Assembly (NCBI GenBank): GCA_021413735.1
Contig: JAIOPV010000129.1
Location: 1-63,980 of the forward strand
DNA length: 63,980 nt
Source of the DNA: Planctomycetota bacterium
Lineage (GTDB): Bacteria > Planctomycetota > Planctomycetia > Gemmatales > Gemmataceae
Direction: 5' to 3'
Shown here: positions 7,668 to 16,340 of the stretch, one piece after another
Numbering within the stretch: position 1 is the stretch's first letter
Layout of the letters: every line of letters begins with the position of its first letter
The notes under the pieces: generated by a model
What the model was told of the DNA's origin: nothing
Seen by the model: the letters and a program-made list of their open reading frames with translations, nothing else
Databases searched by the model: none
Made by a program: the position numbers and the translations under genes

Positions 7668-8561
7668 TCACTCGTCTGAGAAGACAGTTTCGATCTCCCG
7701 CCAGTTTCCGTTCTCTAACCGCACCAGCGCGGCAGCGTACTTGTACGTGGACTTCACCCCGAAGGCGTTCTTTGATGTGACCTGCCCCAACACGATCCAC
7801 GACCCGTCGCCCTTCTGAGTTGCAAGGCGTCCAGCAGAGCCGAACTTTGCTTCATCGGGGAACGTCACATTCCGTTTGACGAAAATCTGGGCGGCTGATG
7901 TAGCTTCGACCTCGTCCCCGTACCTCTTCTGCTTCGCTTCCGCATCTCGTCGCGCCTGCTCTTTGGCGGCTCGTTCTTCTTTCTTCTTCGCTTCCGCCGC
8001 GACACGTTGGGCTTCAACATCCGCTCGTTCCCGCTTCACCGTGGCGAGAACCTCTCGTGCTGTGGGGTTGCTATAAGTGATGTCTAAATTCGCGGTGAGA
8101 CCTTGTTCGACCCAATACCGGCTTTCAGTTGTGTGCCCAGCCTCGGCTTCAATGTCAGCGGATCGCTTGATTATCTCGGCTTTTCTGTCAGCGGGCGCGT
8201 GCGAGAACCCGGACTTATACTTGGCGACGGCTTCGGCCTTCTTGCCTTCAGCGTAGAACTTGTCGCCAGCCGCAATCTCTTCGAGAGCGAGTTTCTGGTT
8301 TCGTTGTTGGATGACGCCAAAAACCACACAGCATGCAACAACCAAGACAAAACAACCAAGGCACGAACTCAGGGACTTCGCTTCCTTTTCTTCGGCGTCA
8401 GTTGCGGGGGGTGCTGTTGCTCGTGCGGCACGCGCCGGACGTGCAGCGGGCATGGCCAACGACAGGATGTTGTCGCAGTGAGGGCATTGCAACGCGCCAC
8501 TCGCTGCAATCTCAGCCGAGACGGTCATCTGATTTGTGCAGTGCGGGCAAGTGACGAGCAT
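7668..8561 (-). CDS. Zinc-ribbon, TPR and coiled-coil membrane protein
   Basis: About 297 residues from the ATG at 8561, which puts the zinc ribbon at the N terminus (MLVTCPHC, then CPHCDN about 22 residues later). An Ala/Pro-rich linker leads to one transmembrane helix (LGCFVLVVACCVVFGVI), then a helical repeat region resembling tetratricopeptide repeats (GDKFYAEGKKAEAVAKYKSG), a Lys/Glu/Ala coiled coil, and a C-terminal domain that includes SWIVLGQVTSKNAFGVKSTY. The architecture is typical of planctomycete proteins of unknown function. An earlier ATG at 8597 is possible. The in-frame ORF directly after its stop is noted separately. Confidence 0.75.
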   Translation of the reverse strand: MLVTCPHCTNQMTVSAEIAASGALQCPHCDNILSLAMPAARPARAARATAPPATDAEEKEAKSLSSCLGCFVLVVACCVVFGVIQQRNQKLALEEIAAGDKFYAEGKKAEAVAKYKSGFSHAPADRKAEIIKRSADIEAEAGHTTESRYWVEQGLTANLDITYSNPTAREVLATVKRERADVEAQRVAAEAKKKEERAAKEQARRDAEAKQKRYGDEVEATSAAQIFVKRNVTFPDEAKFGSAGRLATQKGDGSWIVLGQVTSKNAFGVKSTYKYAAALVRLENGNWREIETVFSDE

Positions 8562-8723
8562 CGCCGTAATTCCCGGAAGAGGGCCAATGGTTTCCAACGC
8601 GGTGTCGAGCCGTGGTCCGCCCAGATCGGTGCGGTAACGACTGCGCCCCCCGAACCCAGGCGGGAAACGCGGGCCACGACCGAACCACGCCCGAAGGCTA
8701 ACAAGCCGCCCGCTTGTGTTCCG

Positions 8724-10961
8724 TCACTTCACCTTCTCAATTGCCTCGCGCGCCGCTTCACGCACTCGTGCATCACCATCTGACTTCGCAGCTTCCAGAC
8801 TTTTCAACGCCCCTTTTGCCCCCAACCCGATCCCCGCCAACGTGTCTACCGCAGCCAACCGCACTTCCGGGACGGGGTCGCTCCGTACCGCAGTGGCCAG
8901 AGCCGCGACCGATTCCTTCGTGACCGTTGTCCAAGCCAAGCTCTTCGCCGCCGCGAACCGGGCCTCAGCCGCTTCGTCCTTCAACAAACCAGTGACCAAG
9001 ACGGTGACAACCGCCGGGTCATCTGGTGCGAGATTCACGAGAGCTTTCACCACAGCCACAGCATGCGGCCACCCGCCTGGACGACTCACCAAACGCTTGT
9101 ACACGACGAGAATGGGCACTGCCGGTTGGCCTTCGGCTTTGAGTTTGACCAGTTGGGCAAGGGCTTCCCTGCGTTTCTCAAACACGTCGAACTGGAAGTC
9201 AAAATCCGTCAGGGGAGTGGTGATGATTGAAACCGGGCCATACAGATCGGGGTTGACGGCTTTCATGGCATCGAGTGCGGCCACACGAACCGGCGGGGCA
9301 GGATCGAGGATCGCTTGACACAAAGCATCTGTCGCATTCTTGGCCTTTGGTCCGTGTTTGAGCAATTCTTCGGCAGCCTTGATGCGATCCGTTGGCGTTT
9401 TCCCTTTCGCAAGCTGCGTTCCCAGTGTGGCTATCTTTGCTTCCAATACGGGGTCCAAAGATGGGGTCTTCGGAGTGGCCGGCGGTGGAGTCGGATTGGA
9501 GAGAGCCACCGGCAGGGATTCCACCACTTTCTGCTCGAACCGGAAGACAAGCGTTGTGGGTTTCGGCACGAGCAAGGCCGATGATTGGAGCTTCAGAAAC
9601 AGACGGTTTCCCTTGCCCAATTGCAACGGGGAGAAGACCAAGTAGTAGGTTTCGGTCTGGTCGGGTTCCAGCGTCGTCGCCGTTGATTCGTCCTTGAATC
9701 GCCAGTTCGTTTTGGGGTCTGCGACCAATTCCTCGGCCACGGACGACTGGGGTTCTGGTCGCACGTCAAGGCGTGCGTACTCGAACGAGTTACCCTTCTC
9801 GTCCACGAGTTGAGCGTCCGTTCCACCGGGAAGTGCGTAAGTGAAGGCACCGGGCTTGCGTGCGTCGTCCGGTCTCGCGTTCCGAACCTGTAGCCGGAAG
9901 ACGAGTTGCTTTTCCTTGGTCGGTGCCGCCAAGCCCCTGCGACGACCGCTACTCAGCACGATGATGGGATGGCCGAGTTGGACCGCCGTGATGCGGAACT
10001 CAATCCCGTCCTGCACGATGGCATTCGGGTGATCGGTTCCGGCCGGGATCGGGTCGCGGACCAACACGCAGTCCGTGAGAACCACGTCTTCAGCCTTTGC
10101 TAGCGGCGTCCCCGCCGGGCCTCTCGCTACCCCAACCCCGACACACCGCCCGCGTACAGTTACCTCTGTTCCTGCCGGGAAACGAGCCTCCATGATGTCA
10201 CGACCGGGTGCCATGCGGCACCACACGCAAGGCCCGTCTTCGCGAAAGCCAAACAGTCTGAACCCCACTTCACCGCCGGTGTAGGAAGTCGCTGGCGCGG
10301 GCACCACCCCCGTGACGGTGAGGGTGGCACCGTTGAAGTGTTCTTTCGAGGACTCGCGACTACTCAAAAACCGACGGAGTAAGTCGGGAGCCGTCAGTGT
10401 CTCGCCGTCTCCGGCAGGCGGTTTGACAGGCTCTGTGTCTGGTTTTGGTTTCGGCTTTGGCGTTGAGATGGTGGTGGGAGTCGGTGGGGACGTTGGCGTT
10501 GGTAGGTTCTTCTCTGAAACTTCCGCAACGACGGAGTGGCGTGGTTCCGGTTTCCGAAGTGCGATGAACCCGATCACGGCAACAACGCAGAAGGCGACGC
10601 CAACACCTACTCCAATGAGCGGATTGCGGAAGCGTTGAAGACCCTCGTCCGGCAGTTCCTCTTCGTCATCGTTCCCTTCCGACGCTTCGGGCGTTGGATG
10701 GACCGGGAGAGCGGCGAGAATAGGCCGACGAGCGGGTATTGAGGCCACAGGCATCGCACCGTGCGAGCCTTGGAAGGCGTCGATCAGTTCGCGGTTGCGG
10801 GAGTCGGCGTAGAAGTCCCGTGCGACCAAGAAGGACCACAGCACCGCGAAGGGAACTCCGACACACGTGCAGCACAGCAGCAAGTTGACGAACGCCAACC
10901 CCGGCCGTCCGCAGGTGAGTAGGCCGAGCGGTGGGAACAGCCAGCACCAGAAGTAACGCAT
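8724..10961 (-). CDS. Membrane protein with OB-like domain and HEAT repeats
   Basis: About 745 residues. The start is taken at ATG 10961 because it gives a hydrophobic N-terminal double helix (MRYFWCWLFPPLGLL through VLWSFLVARDF); upstream in-frame codons lie in the divergent promoter. A second transmembrane helix (NPLIGVGVGVAFCVVAVIGFIAL) and a Pro/Thr/Lys linker follow. Residues ~215-300 look like an OB-fold (GATLTVTGVVPAP, GTEVTVRGRCVGVG), then there is a beta-rich domain with an Arg/Pro-rich middle. The last ~200 residues are helical HEAT/PBS-lyase-type repeats (DPAPPVRVAALDAM, DPVPEVRLAAVDTLAGI). A role in protein-protein contacts is likely; the specific function is unknown. Confidence 0.75.
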   Translation of the reverse strand: MRYFWCWLFPPLGLLTCGRPGLAFVNLLLCCTCVGVPFAVLWSFLVARDFYADSRNRELIDAFQGSHGAMPVASIPARRPILAALPVHPTPEASEGNDDEEELPDEGLQRFRNPLIGVGVGVAFCVVAVIGFIALRKPEPRHSVVAEVSEKNLPTPTSPPTPTTISTPKPKPKPDTEPVKPPAGDGETLTAPDLLRRFLSSRESSKEHFNGATLTVTGVVPAPATSYTGGEVGFRLFGFREDGPCVWCRMAPGRDIMEARFPAGTEVTVRGRCVGVGVARGPAGTPLAKAEDVVLTDCVLVRDPIPAGTDHPNAIVQDGIEFRITAVQLGHPIIVLSSGRRRGLAAPTKEKQLVFRLQVRNARPDDARKPGAFTYALPGGTDAQLVDEKGNSFEYARLDVRPEPQSSVAEELVADPKTNWRFKDESTATTLEPDQTETYYLVFSPLQLGKGNRLFLKLQSSALLVPKPTTLVFRFEQKVVESLPVALSNPTPPPATPKTPSLDPVLEAKIATLGTQLAKGKTPTDRIKAAEELLKHGPKAKNATDALCQAILDPAPPVRVAALDAMKAVNPDLYGPVSIITTPLTDFDFQFDVFEKRREALAQLVKLKAEGQPAVPILVVYKRLVSRPGGWPHAVAVVKALVNLAPDDPAVVTVLVTGLLKDEAAEARFAAAKSLAWTTVTKESVAALATAVRSDPVPEVRLAAVDTLAGIGLGAKGALKSLEAAKSDGDARVREAAREAIEKVK

Positions 10962-11077
10962 GGGCAACTCGCGTCTGGAAGGGGATCGTCGCCACGGTCT
11001 AACAATGTATTTTATGACACTTTGGCATAATCCGTTTTGGAATTTACCATGCGACCCGCTCTCACACAAGCGGGCCG

Positions 11078-11437
11078 ATGGACAAGTCGATACACACCAA
11101 CGAGCATCATGTTCTCGTGGTCCTTCTCAGGGAGGCCCGCGAAGCGGCCAATTTGACGCAGATCGACCTCGCCAAGCGGCTCAAACAGAGCCAGTCGTTC
11201 GTCAGCAAGATGGAAGCTGGCGAGCGACGTCTGGATTTGGTGCAACTCCGCACCGTGTGCCTTGCGTTGGGGATCACGCTCCCTGAACTCGTGGAGAGAT
11301 TCGAGAAGCGACGAGCGAGTGACGGCAGTCCAGCGGAGGAACCAACAACTTCGGGGGATGCGGCAGCCCAGAAGCCACAATCCTCTTCACGTCGCAAGAA
11401 CGCCTCTGCCTCTCAGCGTAATCCCCGCACGAAATAG
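11078..11437 (+). CDS. XRE-family transcriptional regulator
   Basis: The 119-residue protein has a Cro/C1-type helix-turn-helix at residues ~14-70: LREAREAANLTQIDLAKRL, SQSFVSKMEAGERRLDL, then LRTVCLALGITLPELVERF. The Ser/Lys-rich tail (about 40 residues) looks disordered. It is transcribed divergently from the HEAT-repeat gene, with about 115 bp between the starts, so it could regulate that promoter or itself. A second XRE gene lies 205 bp downstream. Such regulators are common in mobile DNA. Its target is not determinable from sequence. Confidence 0.85.
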   Translation: MDKSIHTNEHHVLVVLLREAREAANLTQIDLAKRLKQSQSFVSKMEAGERRLDLVQLRTVCLALGITLPELVERFEKRRASDGSPAEEPTTSGDAAAQKPQSSSRRKNASASQRNPRTK

Positions 11438-11641
11438 ACGGTCACGCCCCGCACTCGCCGCACGACGACACTCAAACACCGCGAGTGTCGAACTCCAATG
11501 CTGTTCATAACCGGACGTCAGACCGAACGATGTACCGTGATCCTTGAACTCTATCAGCACTTTTATCCGAGTCAATCAGCTTCATTGTTTGATACGCCAA
11601 AACGCCACCCCTCCGGAAAAAACTCGGAGGGGGCGGGCGGT

Positions 11642-12028
11642 ATGGGCAAGAAAAGAAAACAACAGGCGATTGAACACGACGAGATCGTGCGGCGATTTGC
11701 TTCGCGCTTGCGGGAACTCCGCCACGCGAGGGGAATGACGCAGGCGGAACTTGCTCGGCAATCCCAGGTGACGACGACATACATCGGAAGGCTTGAGAAT
11801 CAGGGTGCCGCACCGGGAATCGACTTGGTTGCGCGGTTGGCGGTGGCTCTGGGCGTTGAGTTGAACGAGTTGCTCCCGACGATTGACCCTCCCGATCCGG
11901 TAGACGTGCTGCGAGAACAGGCACAACGATTGTTTGCTGGGTTGTTGCCGGGAGCCGACCGAGAGACCCTTCAACTCCTGGTGCCTTTTCTGGCCCGCCT
12001 TGCAGAGTCGCCCGCCGCCGGTCGATGA
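11642..12028 (+). CDS. XRE-family transcriptional regulator
   Basis: The 128-residue product has a Cro/C1-type HTH at ~18-75 (RLRELRHARGMTQAELARQ, TTTYIGRLENQGAAPGIDL, LAVALGVELNELL). A Leu-rich C-terminal helix pair follows. The ATG at 11642 is preceded by a strong purine-rich GGAGGGGGCGGG sequence, so the longer open frame from 11498 is not needed. It is paralogous in fold to the XRE gene at 11078 but not close in sequence. The two in tandem may form a repressor pair in the accessory region (inference). Confidence 0.85.
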   Translation: MGKKRKQQAIEHDEIVRRFASRLRELRHARGMTQAELARQSQVTTTYIGRLENQGAAPGIDLVARLAVALGVELNELLPTIDPPDPVDVLREQAQRLFAGLLPGADRETLQLLVPFLARLAESPAAGR

Positions 12029-12046
12029 CGCCGTCGGGAACGGCCA

Positions 12047-12259
12047 GTGGCGGGCATTCCTCCGGAACACGCACCCCGCACCAACTTGACCTCGCGACGC
12101 AACGCTGCTGACTTCCGGGAGCGGATGTCGGGCACGGGCGTGATCGCGAACCAGATCGGGGCGATGGTCGCGGTGTTTGCAAGCGGGTACGGGTTGGATG
12201 GCGGGTTGCTGGCGTATGACTGTTCGCGGTTTCACGCGCCAGCGGGCCTGGGGATATGA
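12047..12259 (+). pseudogene. Possible C-terminal remnant of a radical-SAM (PA0069-like) gene
   Basis: The 70-codon open frame contains FRERMSGTGVIANQIGAMV followed by GYGLDGGLLAYDCSRFHAPA. The pattern R-M-x-G-x-G-x-x-A-x-Q-I, then an R-x-G-L turn and an F-x-x-P near the end, resembles the tail of PA0069-type radical SAM proteins as I remember them. There is no Cys cluster or catalytic domain here, so at best this is a decayed 3' fragment. It could equally be a chance ORF. Confidence 0.25.
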
Positions 12260-12452
12260 AGGTTGTTTTGACCCGCTGGGGTGAATTGCGACAAGAATGC
12301 CTTTCGCGTTTGCAACTGTCCTGCCTGCCGCGTTAATCTTTGAGTGTTCATCGGGTTTGGTTTAGCTCACTGCTTTGCAGCAGGATGATGTTGCGTCATC
12401 CGGGCGAATGGCTTGTCATGCGTCACGGGGAAGGCTGTTCCAGCACCGCTTT

Positions 12453-12537
12453 CGGTTGCCGCACCACGTGGTGCGTGTCCGCCTGGATCAACCTCGCAGT
12501 TCGCGGTTCCGACACGCACCACGTGGTGCGGCAACCG
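12453..12537. repeat. Nested palindrome: 27-bp inverted repeat with palindromic arms
   Basis: Arms 12453-12479 and 12511-12537 are exact reverse complements with a 31-base spacer. Each arm also contains the 14-bp self-palindrome GCACCACGTGGTGC (first copy 12461-12474). The DNA can therefore form either one long stem or two small ones. Confidence 0.9.
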
Positions 12538-12594
12538 GCGTTGCCGTGAGCCTTCCGCGATCCAGGTCTTGAAGTAAACCACGCGATGAACAGG

Positions 12595-12625
12595 CGGGCC
12601 GTGCGGGTGTTGCCCGCACGGCCCG
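12595..12625. terminator. Strong GC-rich hairpin, possible terminator
   Basis: Arms GGGCCGTGCGGG and its complement give a perfect 13-bp stem (12595-12607 with 12613-12625) and the five-base loop TGTTG. No run of T follows on either strand, so it may be a factor-independent hairpin of the type this lineage uses, or an interspersed palindrome. Confidence 0.5.
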
Positions 12626-12977
12626 TGCATTTTGCTGATGGGCTTGTTCGGATGGTTCACACGAAGGAGTGACGCCGAGCCGGTGAGTCGAACGTCAGCG
12701 GGTCATGTACAGCGAAAACCGCGTCCGAATCACTTTTCAGGGCTGCACGGCCAGGGGGGTAACACCAGAACGCGGGGTTGCCGTTCTGCTACTCGATCAA
12801 GGCTCGAACTGTCTGGTAATCTTCCGGAGCCGTGGGACAATTCCACAACTGATTTACCGCCAATCAGCGGAGAGCATTCCGTATTGGCCACATATAAAAT
12901 TTCTCCAGCACCTCGATGCATCCATTGTCGTGCGGTACTATTTCGTGGTGGCAATTCAAACAACGGAAGGAGCAACG

Positions 12978-13937
12978 ATGTGGCGATTGATGTTGTGTGG
13001 CCTCATGATGTGGTTGGTATCAATGGCATCTGTGCGGGCTGACGATGCCGAAGACAAGGCAATCGCGTATGTGAAAAAACTCAAGGGCTTCACAAGCCGA
13101 AACTTGAACCTACCAAACCGTCCACTCTCTCAAGTGGTACTTTCTGACACGGCGGTGACCGACGCCGATTTGAAGGAACTGGCCCCCTTGAAAGACCTTA
13201 CCATGTTGTGGCTTGGCACGACACAGGTATCGGACGCAGGCATGAAAAGCGTGGTTTCCTTCAAGAAACTCAACGACTTGCAGTTGAGTCAAACCAAAGT
13301 CGGAGATTCTGGCCTAAAGGAAATCGCAAAACTGTCTGCACTAGAATCTCTAACGTTGGATGGAACAGAGGTTAGCGATGCAGGTTTGAAGGAACTTGCA
13401 CCTTTGAAAAAACTCGCCACACTCTCCATTTCCCAGACCAAGGTAACTGATGCAGGGTTGAAGGAAGTGGCTTCTCTGGCAAACCTCAACCGCCTCAACC
13501 TTGGTGGCCTTCCTGTGTCAGGGAAAGGCTTGAAGGAACTCTCGAAGCTCACGAAGTTGACAGGACTAGGGTTGAGGGAAACGCCCCTGAACGATGCTGA
13601 TCTCAAGGAAATCGCTGGACTCAAAAAGCTCACGGAACTACACCTGGGCCGCACCAAGGTGACCGATGTAGGCGTTAAGGAACTTGCTGCTCTCAAAGAC
13701 ATGAGTAAACTCAACCTCAGTTACACGAAAGTAGCCGACCTTGGTATTAAGCAATTGGCTACACTCAAAAATATAGCCGAACTTGATTTGGTTGAGACTC
13801 AAGTAACCGATGCCGGTCTGAAGGATTTAGCATCCTGTAAAACACTCAAGAGACTCGACCTTTTCGGCACGAAGGTAACTGATGAAGGTGTCGAGGCAAT
13901 GAAGAAAGCATTGCCCGATTGCAAGATCAGCAAGTAG
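12978..13937 (+). CDS. Secreted leucine-rich-repeat protein
   Basis: 319 residues from the ATG at 12978, which follows an AAGGAG Shine-Dalgarno and starts a clear signal peptide (MWRLMLCGLMMWLVSMASVRA). After a short helical spacer come about ten leucine-rich repeats of 23-24 residues with consensus LxxLxLxxTxVTDAGLKELAxLKK. The regular T-x-V-T/S-D-A-G step is typical of planctomycete LRR proteins, which are secreted or periplasmic and probably bind proteins. The last repeat is capped by MKKALPDCKI. No catalytic domain is present. It stands alone between palindromes upstream and IS debris downstream. Confidence 0.9.
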   Translation: MWRLMLCGLMMWLVSMASVRADDAEDKAIAYVKKLKGFTSRNLNLPNRPLSQVVLSDTAVTDADLKELAPLKDLTMLWLGTTQVSDAGMKSVVSFKKLNDLQLSQTKVGDSGLKEIAKLSALESLTLDGTEVSDAGLKELAPLKKLATLSISQTKVTDAGLKEVASLANLNRLNLGGLPVSGKGLKELSKLTKLTGLGLRETPLNDADLKEIAGLKKLTELHLGRTKVTDVGVKELAALKDMSKLNLSYTKVADLGIKQLATLKNIAELDLVETQVTDAGLKDLASCKTLKRLDLFGTKVTDEGVEAMKKALPDCKISK

Positions 13938-14120
13938 GCCATTGCCACAAGGAGCCGGACGAGGTGCGGAACTGTTCCGCACCCCAACTGCCCAGCGACC
14001 TAAAACCATTTCCATTCATCACACCGACCACGGTGCGATGCCTTCAACGTGATGTCACCGCCGTCGTTCAGGTCAAAAGGCTCGGTCGGGGCCGGCCACG
14101 CCCCGCACGACAACCCCGCG

Positions 14121-14360
14121 TCACGCCTTCGACACTGTGACCTGCGCGAGCCTGTCCCATGCCGTCAGCACTTCGGCCGGCACATACGGCTCACACTCGA
14201 AGTCTTCATCGGCCGCGTCGAGAAGCTCCTGGGCGACAAGATCGAAGTACGGGATACGCTGCCCCTTCCGCCAATTGGGGGGGACGACGCCGACCTTGGC
14301 CGTACACACCCGACGGATACCGTTGGTGCTGAGAGCGGTGTCGCGTATTGAATGCTCGGC
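14121..14360 (-). pseudogene. C-terminal fragment of an unknown gene next to IS66 remnant
   Basis: The minus-strand frame directly after the IS66 stop reads TALSTNGIRRVCTAKVGVVPPN, then WRKGQRIPYFDLVAQELLDA and ends LTAWDRLAQVTVSKA at 14121. The composition looks coding, and a GTG at 14309 could start a 62-residue product. Because the frame stays open right up to the IS66 remnant without a good start, I think it is the 3' end of a gene truncated by the insertion. The family is not recognised. Confidence 0.45.
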
Positions 14361-14850
14361 TCAGGCAACCGCTGTCGCCGCTGCGACAGCGGTCTGACGG
14401 CGGCGTGCCCAGACATCGGGGAGAAGTTCAACGAGTTGTTCGTCTGTCGGATTGGCTCCCAGTTCGCGCAACTTCGGCAGCACGTCTCGCAGGTACGCGA
14501 ACGGGTCGATCCCCAGATGGCGGCAACTTCCCACCACCGTGAAGTGAACCGCTGCGTTCGCTCCCGATGACGCACTTCCCACGAACTTCCAGTTCTTTCG
14601 TCCCAGGGCGATTGCTCGCAGCGTCCGTTCCGAAAGGTTGTTGTCCACCGACAGACGACCATCTTCCGTGTAACGCACGAACGCTTCCCAGCGACTCAAC
14701 ACATACCCAATCGCCGCCCCCAACGGTGACTTCGGCAAGGCGTTCTTCGACTCCGCTTCCAGCCACCCCTTCAACGAATCCAGGATTGGAACCGACTGGG
14801 ACAAGCGGGTCGCCTTACGCTGGGCAATGTGTTCGGGCGTGACCCGATCC
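14361..14850 (-). mobile_element. IS66-family transposase, C-terminal remnant
   Basis: The translation contains the IS66 TnpC C-terminal signature: PKSPLGAAIGYVLSRW, then EDGRLSVDNNLSERTLRAIA, LGRKNWKFVGS, and GIDPFAYLRDVLPKL, ending at TGA 14361. Only about 160 residues of the usual ~500 remain; the N-terminal part with the first catalytic acidic residues is gone, as are tnpA/tnpB and obvious terminal repeats. Beyond ~14850 the open frame runs through an unrelated gene on the other strand. The element is dead, and it separates two truncated genes. Confidence 0.85.
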
Positions 14851-15314
14851 CGCCGGGGCTGGGGGTCACGGGCCGGACACGGCTCGAACTCGCCACCTGC
14901 CTCTCGTGCCTGGGGTGGGAGCGCCGGCCGTTGTTCTACCGGCACAACCCGTCCGGCTCGCCGACGAGCGTCGGCTACGACGGCCATCGCGTCAGCCCAC
15001 AGTTCCCGGTCGGCCCACTCCGGGAGGCGGTCGTCGGACTGGCCGAGATTTCCCGCAGATGGTTCTGGCAATCGTGGGGGTGCAGCAATGGTCGGGAAAA
15101 CCTCAACCGCATCGGCGGCGAACCGTGCTGGGTCCAGGACGCCGAGTACCCCAGGTGTCCGACGTGCGACGGGGTGATGACCTTCCTGTTTCAACTGGAC
15201 TCTGACCTGCCGACGGCGGACGGCGGCGAGTGGCTGTGGGGCAGCGGCGGGATCGCTTACGGGTTCTGGTGCGACCCCTGCGGAGTGAGCGCCTTCCTCT
15301 GGCAGTGTACTTGA
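14851..15314 (+). pseudogene. DUF1963-like protein, 5'-truncated
   Basis: The plus-strand frame reads LELATCLSCLGWERRPLFYR, LREAVVGLAEISRRWFWQSW, RIGGEPCWVQDAEYP, then CPTCDGVMTFLFQLDSDLP and GSGGIAYGFWCDPCGVSAFLWQ. This is the C-terminal half of a YwqG/DUF1963-type protein, with the typical G-G-x-P-x-W-V-Q motif and paired cysteines. The ATG at 14829 lies in IS66 sequence on the other strand, so the natural start was probably lost when the IS66 element inserted. It is likely non-functional unless the short form is expressed. Confidence 0.6.
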
Positions 15315-15329
15315 AGACTGGAGGCTTCG

Positions 15330-15659
15330 ATGGCCGCTAATGAATCTCTCGCCACCCGCATCCGGGACGCCCTCGCTCGCACGAAGGGTGTCGAAGAAAA
15401 GAAGATGTTCGGCTGCGTCTGCTTCTCCATCGGCGGTAACGTGTTGGCTGGGGTCTGGAAGGACCGACTCGTCGCCCGACTCGGCCCCGCCGAGGGGGAA
15501 GCGGCCCTGCGGGAACCGCACGTCCGGGCGTTCGACATCACCGGCAAGCCGATGCAGAATTGGGTGGCGGTCGAGCCGGAGGGCGTCGAAGACGATGACC
15601 AGTTGAAGGCGTGGATCGAGCGGGCGATCAAGTTCGTGCAGACGCTGCCTCGAAAGTAG
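15330..15659 (+). CDS. TfoX/Sxy N-terminal-domain protein
   Basis: The 109-residue product is a single TfoX-N domain: ESLATRIRDALARTKGVEEKK, MFGCVCFSIGGNVLAGVW, then RLVARLGP and a C-terminal AWIERAIKFVQTLP helix. The ATG at 15330 follows a GGAGG at good spacing. The full-length competence regulator TfoX also has a C-terminal domain; single-domain versions like this are widespread and of unknown function, so no competence role should be assumed. It is followed by a convergent gene and a shared hairpin. Confidence 0.85.
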   Translation: MAANESLATRIRDALARTKGVEEKKMFGCVCFSIGGNVLAGVWKDRLVARLGPAEGEAALREPHVRAFDITGKPMQNWVAVEPEGVEDDDQLKAWIERAIKFVQTLPRK

Positions 15660-15867
15660 ATTCGAGGCGATAAACGATGTCTCCGGTTGCGTGTTCAGGA
15701 ATGACACCAGCGGCGTCGGATAAGTCGCCAGCCTTCCGCTTCGGTCGTTGCTCGCCCTCTGAGCCGCTTTCGCCCGATGATACCCGCGTCACGCCTTGCA
15801 CAAGGCCATGTCCACTGAGTTGTGAACACTGTACTGGGCAAGCACGCGGCGAGACTCGGAAAACGAG

Positions 15868-15894
15868 GAACGCCCCGGAATGACAGGGGCGTTC
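15868..15894. terminator. Hairpin between convergent genes
   Basis: A perfect 9-bp stem (GAACGCCCC at 15868-15876 with its complement at 15886-15894) with a 9-base loop lies between the ends of the TfoX-like gene and the leftward secreted-protein gene. It could serve as a bidirectional terminator. Confidence 0.5.
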
Positions 15895-15923
15895 GAGGAT
15901 CGTCTTGTGTGAGCAAGTGGAAT

Positions 15924-16340
15924 TCATTCGGCAACTTCGAGTTCGACTTCGCGTTTCACCTTCTCGTCACCCTTCTTGTACTCGATCACCACCTTCTGCT
16001 TCCCCTTTCCTTCGGCCTTGAAGTAGACCGTGTTGTTTGCCACCCCAACCACGGGCTTGCCGTTGACCGTCACAGGTGTTTTCCGCTGATCGAACTTCAC
16101 CTTCTTGCCGTCCACGGTGACCGAGAAGTCGGAGGGGAATGGTGGAGCGACCGGGTACTGGACGTCGATTCCAACAACCTCACCCGCCTTGGCTTTGCCA
16201 GCGGTCGCGTCGTGCTTGATAAGAACGTCGGCCTTGATCGGCTTCTCGCCATCCTTGTCGGCGGGCTTCTTGTCTTCGGCAGCACCGGCGAAAGTCACGG
16301 CTGCGAAAGTGAACATCAATGCTGTGGCAATGCGGAGCAT
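15924..16340 (-). CDS. Small secreted protein of unknown function
   Basis: 138 residues from the ATG at 16340, placed just after a strong AGGAGG ribosome binding site. A signal peptide (MLRIATALMFTFAAVTFAGA) is followed by a Lys/Asp-rich spacer and a predicted beta-sandwich of about 90 residues (VLIKHDATAGKAKAGEVV, VTVDGKKVKFDQRKTPVTV, ending KREVELEVAE). It has no cysteine pairs and no catalytic motif. Small secreted beta proteins of this sort are abundant in planctomycetes. The longer open frame to 16409 would bury the signal peptide and is rejected. Confidence 0.8.
   Translation of the reverse strand: MLRIATALMFTFAAVTFAGAAEDKKPADKDGEKPIKADVLIKHDATAGKAKAGEVVGIDVQYPVAPPFPSDFSVTVDGKKVKFDQRKTPVTVNGKPVVGVANNTVYFKAEGKGKQKVVIEYKKGDEKVKREVELEVAE

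Larger units (their letters stand above)
12260..12977. other. Intergenic region with palindromes, no gene
   Basis: This 700-bp stretch contains two large inverted repeats (annotated separately) and the leader of the LRR gene at 12978. The LRR frame is open back to 12705, but the translation before 12978 lacks leucine-rich repeats and precedes a clear signal peptide, so it is treated as untranslated leader. Confidence 0.5.

Noticed and set aside
15330-15659. Competence link between the TfoX-like gene and comM
   Set aside because: It is a single-domain TfoX-N protein 13 kb away; such proteins are widespread without a competence role, so proximity is not evidence.
14851-15707. Upstream half of the long minus-strand frame containing the IS66 remnant
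   Set aside because: It runs antisense to the DUF1963-like fragment and the TfoX-like gene, and lacks any IS66 similarity; only the part to about 14850 is transposase.
15677-15883. 68-codon plus-strand frame after the TfoX-like gene
   Set aside because: Ser/Pro/Arg/Cys-rich composition, no ribosome binding site, and it contains the terminator-like hairpin region; considered non-coding.
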